From Prevotellaceae bacterium (GTDB lineage Bacteria > Bacteroidota > Bacteroidia > Bacteroidales > UBA932): DNA of 15,292 nt. Below are positions 11,580 to 15,292 of this stretch, one piece after another. Both the position numbers and the translations under genes were made by a program. The stretch is taken from positions 1 through 15,292 of the forward strand of contig JAIROQ010000180.1 of NCBI GenBank assembly GCA_031257455.1, given 5' to 3'. How positions within the stretch are numbered: the stretch's first letter is position 1; every line of letters starts with the position of its first letter. The notes below the pieces were generated by a model, which had not been told where the DNA came from, searched no databases, and saw only the letters and a program-made list of their open reading frames with translations.

Positions 11580-14477
11580 CTAATATCCGAAAATTTCTTC
11601 GAGCGTTACCGTTTGTACCGGCGCAATGTTTTTCATGGCTTCGGCGTCCACTTCTTTTTTGTCGCCCAGAATGCAATATACATACGGCAGGCCTTTGATA
11701 TATTTTTCCTGAAATGCTTTTACATCCTGCAACGTGAATTGCGGTACCTGTTCAAATATATCTTTGCGCTTGTCGTAGGTATAGCCGAATTTTTGTGCAT
11801 CCAGATAATTCCACAGCACCGTTTCGCGGATAATGCGGTCTGTGCGTATCGTGGCGATGATGGCTTCTTTCGCGACATTGAATGATTTTTCGGATTCGGG
11901 CAGGTTGTTCAGTATATCTTTAAATGCATTGACCGCATCCGTCAATTTATCGTTTTGCGTGCCGATGTAGGCGAACATGGTATAATTTAATTCCGGCTTG
12001 GATACGCTGCTGTAACTTGCCTGCGCCGTGTAAGCCAGGCCGCGTGCTTCCCGCATTTCCTGAAAGACGATAGCATTCATGCCGCCGCCGAAATATTCGT
12101 TATACACCCGGCGGACGGGTTCAAGTTCTTTGGCGTAAGGAATGCCTTTGGAGTGCATCCCCATGATGAGCTGCCGCGAATCATAGTGGGTGAAAAGCAC
12201 TTTATTTTCGGGCGTTTCCACCTGCGTGAATACCGTAGCCGGCAGCAGCGGTTGGAAGGTTTCCGGCGTTTTGTGCAGGTCGGTCAGGGCTTGTACCAGT
12301 TCGTCCTGTGTTTTCGGGCCGTAATAAAGTATTTTATGTTCATAGCTGTTGATAGCCTTGATGCGTTTAATGAGGTCTTCGGGTTTCAGGGCGTCCAGTT
12401 CTTTTTTGCTCAAAATATTGGTGGCAGACGATTTCGGCCCCCAGACAGCATAACTGTAAAGCATGTTGAATATGCGCCCCTGGTTCAATTTGGCGTTGGC
12501 GCGGGATTTGGCAATATCTTTCCGCAGGTTGTCGAATGCTTCCCTGTTCACTTGCGGGTCGGACAGGAGGTCTTCCAGCAAGCCCAGCGCTTTTTCAAAA
12601 TTTTCATTCAGTCCCGACAGCGATACATATACCCGTTCGCTGCTTGACGACACGTTAAACGAACAGGCCAATTTATAAAATTCGCTCTTGATTTGTTCCG
12701 GCGTATAGTTGGACGTGCCGAGATAGCTCAGGTAACTGAAAGCCGTACCCAGCGCCTTGTCGCTGTTGCTGCCCATTTCCAGCAGGTAGGTCAGTTCAAA
12801 GGTATTGTTTTCCGTATTCTGTTTATACAGCACGGGCAAGCCTTTGAGGGTGGTTTGCTGCAAGTCTTTTTCATAATCCAGAAATACCGGCTCGATAGGC
12901 GTTACCTGAATAGCTTTGATTTCTTTCAGGTATTCGCTTTCGTCATCACGGTTGGTAGCGACCGGCGTAATGGCTGGTTTATCGATTTTCTTGATGCCCG
13001 GGTCTTCGCCCTGCCGTTTATAAATGACGGCATAGTTGTCGCCTAAATGGGCATTGGCGAAATCGACAATCTGCTGTTTGGTCAATTTTGACTGGCGGTC
13101 AAGTTTGCCGACTGCCTTTTCCCAGGGCGTTTTATTCACAAAAGCGTCCATCAGCCGGCGGACGCGCGACTGGTTGGACTGGTTGGCATAAATTTCCTGC
13201 AGTTTCAAATTATTGATGGTCGCTTCAATCAGCCAGTCTTCAAATTCGCCTTTTTTCAGCAGTTCGATTTGTTCCAGCAGGATGTCCTTTACCTGTTCCA
13301 GCGTTTGCCCCTGTTTCGGGCGGCCGGTGAGGACGTACACCTGGTAATCCGCCATGTTATATATGCCGCCGCTGGCGCTCAGGACGCGCTGTTTCTGGTT
13401 TACATTCAAATCCAGCAAACCGGCCTGTCCGTTGTTCATCAGGTAATCCAGCATTTCCAGTGTCTCCACTTCGGGCGAATTGGCGTCCGGGAAGCGGAAG
13501 CCGATGGTTACATTTTCGGCGTCATTGCCCAATACTTCTTTTACTATCGGTGCGGTTATCGGCGCGGCTTCTTCGGCTACAAAGGCCGGCACGTCTCCGG
13601 CCGGCAGGCTCGAAAAATATTTGTCTATTATCTCAATCGCCCGGTCGGGGTCGAAGTCGCCGGACAGGATGACCGCCATATTATTGGCTACATAGTACGA
13701 ACGGTAATGGTTTTTGATATTCACAATCGAAGGGTTTTTCAGGTGCTCCTGCGAGCCGAGAACAGTTTGCGTACCGTAGGTGTGATGCGGGAACAGTGCG
13801 GCAAGCAAGGCTTCGTACGCTTTGCGGCTGTCGTTGGTGAGCGAACGGTTTTTCTCTTCATACACCGTTTCCAGTTCGGTATGGAATAAGCGTATCACCG
13901 GGTTTTTGAAGCGGTCGGCTTCAATTTTAGCCCATGTTTCCAACTGGTTTGACGGGATATTTTCCACATAATTGGTCACGTCCACAGACGTAAAAGCATT
14001 CGTGCCTTCCGCGCCGATGTGCGACATCATTTTGTCGTACTCGTTGGGGATAGCGATTTTCGAGGCTTCCTGCGATATGCTGTCTATTTGCTCGTAAATC
14101 GCTTTGCGCTCCGCGTCATCGGTTGTGGCGCGGTAGGTTTCATAGAGGGCTTCGATTTGGTCTAACAGCGGTTTTTCGGCGGCATAGTCCTTTGTGCCGA
14201 AAACGTCAGCGCCTTTGAACAGCAGGTGTTCGAGATAGTGCGACAGGCCGGTGGTTTCCTGCGGGTCATTCTTGCCGCCCACCCGCACGGGAATGTAAGT
14301 CTGGATACGCGGCTCGCTTTTGTTCACCGTCAGATACACTTTCAGTCCGTTATCCAACGTATAAATACGTGTGTTTGTCGGGTCATTGGCTACCGTTTCA
14401 TAATGGTAGCTATTGCCGCACGATGCAAAAAACATCGCCCCTATTGCGACAAAAAGCAGAAAAGTTATTTTTTTCAT
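11580..14477 (-). CDS. M16 family zinc metallopeptidase lipoprotein (two-lobed, pitrilysin type)
   Basis: 965 residues. The lipoprotein signal ends FFAS-C with lipidated Cys at 20, placing it on a membrane facing the periplasm or exterior. The N-terminal M16 domain (about 35-200) carries the inverted zinc motif HYLEH (80-84), with the third ligand in TVYEEKNR (E207 most likely). The substrate strand segment GAEGTNAFTSVDVTNY (155-170) is also present. An M16_C domain follows (about 240-420). The second lobe (about 520-960) repeats the fold without HxxEH, as in full-length one-chain M16 enzymes that close around peptides. Likely role: degradation of peptides or processed signals at the cell envelope. 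Its own promoter lies about 110 bp upstream. The TAG stop abuts a tandem-word element. Confidence 0.93.
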   Translation of the reverse strand: MKKITFLLFVAIGAMFFASCGNSYHYETVANDPTNTRIYTLDNGLKVYLTVNKSEPRIQTYIPVRVGGKNDPQETTGLSHYLEHLLFKGADVFGTKDYAAEKPLLDQIEALYETYRATTDDAERKAIYEQIDSISQEASKIAIPNEYDKMMSHIGAEGTNAFTSVDVTNYVENIPSNQLETWAKIEADRFKNPVIRLFHTELETVYEEKNRSLTNDSRKAYEALLAALFPHHTYGTQTVLGSQEHLKNPSIVNIKNHYRSYYVANNMAVILSGDFDPDRAIEIIDKYFSSLPAGDVPAFVAEEAAPITAPIVKEVLGNDAENVTIGFRFPDANSPEVETLEMLDYLMNNGQAGLLDLNVNQKQRVLSASGGIYNMADYQVYVLTGRPKQGQTLEQVKDILLEQIELLKKGEFEDWLIEATINNLKLQEIYANQSNQSRVRRLMDAFVNKTPWEKAVGKLDRQSKLTKQQIVDFANAHLGDNYAVIYKRQGEDPGIKKIDKPAITPVATNRDDESEYLKEIKAIQVTPIEPVFLDYEKDLQQTTLKGLPVLYKQNTENNTFELTYLLEMGSNSDKALGTAFSYLSYLGTSNYTPEQIKSEFYKLACSFNVSSSSERVYVSLSGLNENFEKALGLLEDLLSDPQVNREAFDNLRKDIAKSRANAKLNQGRIFNMLYSYAVWGPKSSATNILSKKELDALKPEDLIKRIKAINSYEHKILYYGPKTQDELVQALTDLHKTPETFQPLLPATVFTQVETPENKVLFTHYDSRQLIMGMHSKGIPYAKELEPVRRVYNEYFGGGMNAIVFQEMREARGLAYTAQASYSSVSKPELNYTMFAYIGTQNDKLTDAVNAFKDILNNLPESEKSFNVAKEAIIATIRTDRIIRETVLWNYLDAQKFGYTYDKRKDIFEQVPQFTLQDVKAFQEKYIKGLPYVYCILGDKKEVDAEAMKNIAPVQTVTLEEIFGY

Positions 14478-14589
14478 AATGAAAATTGTTAAAGCCCCTG
14501 TGTTCCTGTAAAGGGAGCGCCGGAAGCATGTTATTTATTTATTGATTATTTTTGTGCATTTTTACGGTAGTTGTGTATATTTTTGCCTA

Positions 14590-14619
14590 CAAATATACGT
14601 AATTTTTGGAAAAATACAA
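14590..14619 (-). promoter_or_regulatory. Promoter of the M16 peptidase gene
   Basis: On the minus strand: TTG (14619-14617), 19 bp, TATATTTG (14597-14590), a full Bacteroidota match. A start near 14583 leaves a leader of about 105 nt. The 21-bp array B lies about 135 bp further upstream. Confidence 0.65.
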
Positions 14620-14710
14620 GCATTTATTTGCGTTTATTGGCTTTTTCAGCAAAATAAAATACTTTTTGACTAATAACGGACGGAATTTAATACTCATGGA
14701 ACGAGTAGCA

Positions 14711-14745
14711 TTGGCCGGCGCATTCCCCATTCTCCACTTAATAAA
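14711..14745. repeat. Degenerate core and tandem-word fragment left of array B
   Basis: TTGGCCGGCGCA (14711-14722) resembles the palindromic core, and CATTCTCCACTT (14728-14739) matches the reverse complement of the purine module at 4951-4962. A second core-like GCCGGCGCGGGC (14980-14991) lies on the other side of array B, so the array is bracketed by core-like sequences. Confidence 0.45.
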
Positions 14746-14752
14746 GTGCTTC

Positions 14753-14958
14753 GTACAGGTGCGGAAAGTTTCCGTACCTGTACGAAAGGTTTCCGTACAC
14801 GTACGAAAGTGTTCCGTACATGTACGAAATGTTTCCGTACATGTACGAAAGTTCTCCGTACATGTACGAAATGTTTCCGTACACGTACGAAATGTTGCCG
14901 TACATGTACGAAAGGTTTCCGTACATGTACGAAAGTGTTCCGTACATGTACGAAAAGT
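14753..14958. repeat. 21-bp double-palindrome array B (10 units)
   Basis: Ten units start at 14753 and follow at exactly 21-bp steps to 14942. Each has the palindrome GTACATGTAC (variants GTACACGTAC, GTACCTGTAC; the first unit is decayed), then GAAA-NNN/NNNN-TTCC, whose GAAA and TTTC ends are themselves complementary. The 3-4 central bases of the second half vary most (TGT, GGT, GTG, GTT), whereas the palindrome arms are nearly fixed. Open frames through it are a by-product of the period. The sequence is unlike array A, but the unit length and layout are the same. Confidence 0.9.
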
Positions 14959-15021
14959 TCCTTATAGCTGGTGGTGGATGCCGGCGCGGGCAGTTCTTAA
15001 CTCTTAGTGCTTAACTTCCCC

Positions 15022-15159
15022 CCGTCATTCCGAGCGGAGCGGAGCGAAGTCGAGGAATCTCCTGCGATACCCCGCTGTCTTTCCCAAACGGCTTGCGTTG
15101 GGGAACAGATTTCTCCACTCCGCGCACTCATTCTTCGTGCGCTCCGGTCGAAATGACGG
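15022..15159. mobile_element. 138-bp MITE/REP-like imperfect palindrome
   Basis: The left end CCGTCATTCCGAGCGGAGC matches, inverted, the right end GCTCCGGTCGAAATGACGG. The left arm continues ...GCGAAGTCGAGGAATCT and the right arm begins GATTTCTCCACTCCGCG. A nested hairpin GCGCAC...GTGCGC lies at 15122-15142. Hairpins with GTCATTTCGA / TCGAAATGAC ends are a widespread type in Bacteroidota intergenic DNA. It has no coding capacity and no clear target-site duplication. Confidence 0.7.
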
Positions 15160-15292
15160 CGTTGGGCTCGGCGGTACTTGCAACAAAGTGAAAAACCGTT
15201 CTACAGGGCTACGATACACTTGCGGGAAAAGACAAAACCATCCCGAAGGGCTCCGGCAGCATGGAGAGTAGAGCATTTTCCGGCGCAAGCCC
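15160..15292. other. Intergenic end of window, no gene seen
   Basis: I see no supported gene. The last bases CCGGCGCAAGCC (15280-15291) match the end of the palindromic core type seen at 9785-9796, so another modular repeat may begin at the window edge. Confidence 0.4.

Noticed and set aside
4187..14958. CRISPR arrays
   Set aside because: The repeats are contiguous 21-bp units without unique 30-40 bp spacers, and no cas genes are present.
14606..15014. Several overlapping frames through array B encoding heptapeptides (VHVRKVS, YMYGN, RTCTK)
   Set aside because: Same reason as array A. They have no signal peptide and no recognised domain, and the variation pattern follows palindrome arms rather than codons.

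Overview
The window looks like chromosomal DNA of a Bacteroidales-type bacterium (phylum Bacteroidota), probably gut- or host-associated. Four lines of evidence support this. Rho carries a long disordered insert, as in Bacteroidota. The secreted proteins have FISUMP (Fib_succ_major) and DUF4988-like architectures. Four promoters fit the Bacteroidota form TTTG/TTG-N19-TAnnTTTG. Non-coding gaps are filled with degenerate 7-9 bp tandem words. I cannot assign a genus.

Layout, left to right. Positions 1-352 hold a 5' remnant of a minimal nucleotidyltransferase (MNT) gene that runs into repeat DNA, then a bidirectional terminator. A small AT-rich HEPN-like gene follows (353-817, minus). Next is a two-gene minus-strand cell-surface operon: an outer-membrane barrel protein (3280-2525), then a DUF4988/collagen-like/FISUMP lipoprotein (2506-947). 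A 222-aa protein with a helical N-terminus and an Fn3-like C-terminus (4125-3457, minus) has a long upstream region. That region holds an 11 x 21 bp double-palindrome array, an SprB-like coding remnant, a 14-G tract and a strong promoter. rpe (minus) and rho (plus) are divergent from 5764 and 5954. After rho come a strong hairpin, a promoter and a roughly 370-nt highly structured RNA candidate. Then follow a 51-aa lipoprotein ORF, a nest of REP-like palindromes and a secreted FISUMP protein (8589-9728, plus). pruA (11466-9847) and a two-lobed M16 metallopeptidase lipoprotein (14477-11580) lie on the minus strand. The right end has a second, 10 x 21 bp array (14753-14958) and a 138-bp MITE-like palindrome (15022-15159).

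The housekeeping genes (rpe, rho, pruA) are ordinary. The unusual part is the non-coding DNA. A short near-palindromic core (GCTGACGCGCCAGC and variants) recurs at least six times. It is flanked by tandem words drawn from a small shared lexicon, and these elements sit immediately 3' of genes; three genes (rpe, pruA and the 222-aa gene) have their stop codon inside the repeat. Two unrelated-sequence arrays share the same exact 21-bp period (two helical turns) and the same double-palindrome plan. These elements, the structured RNA after rho and the interrupted MNT gene are the best candidates for something undescribed.
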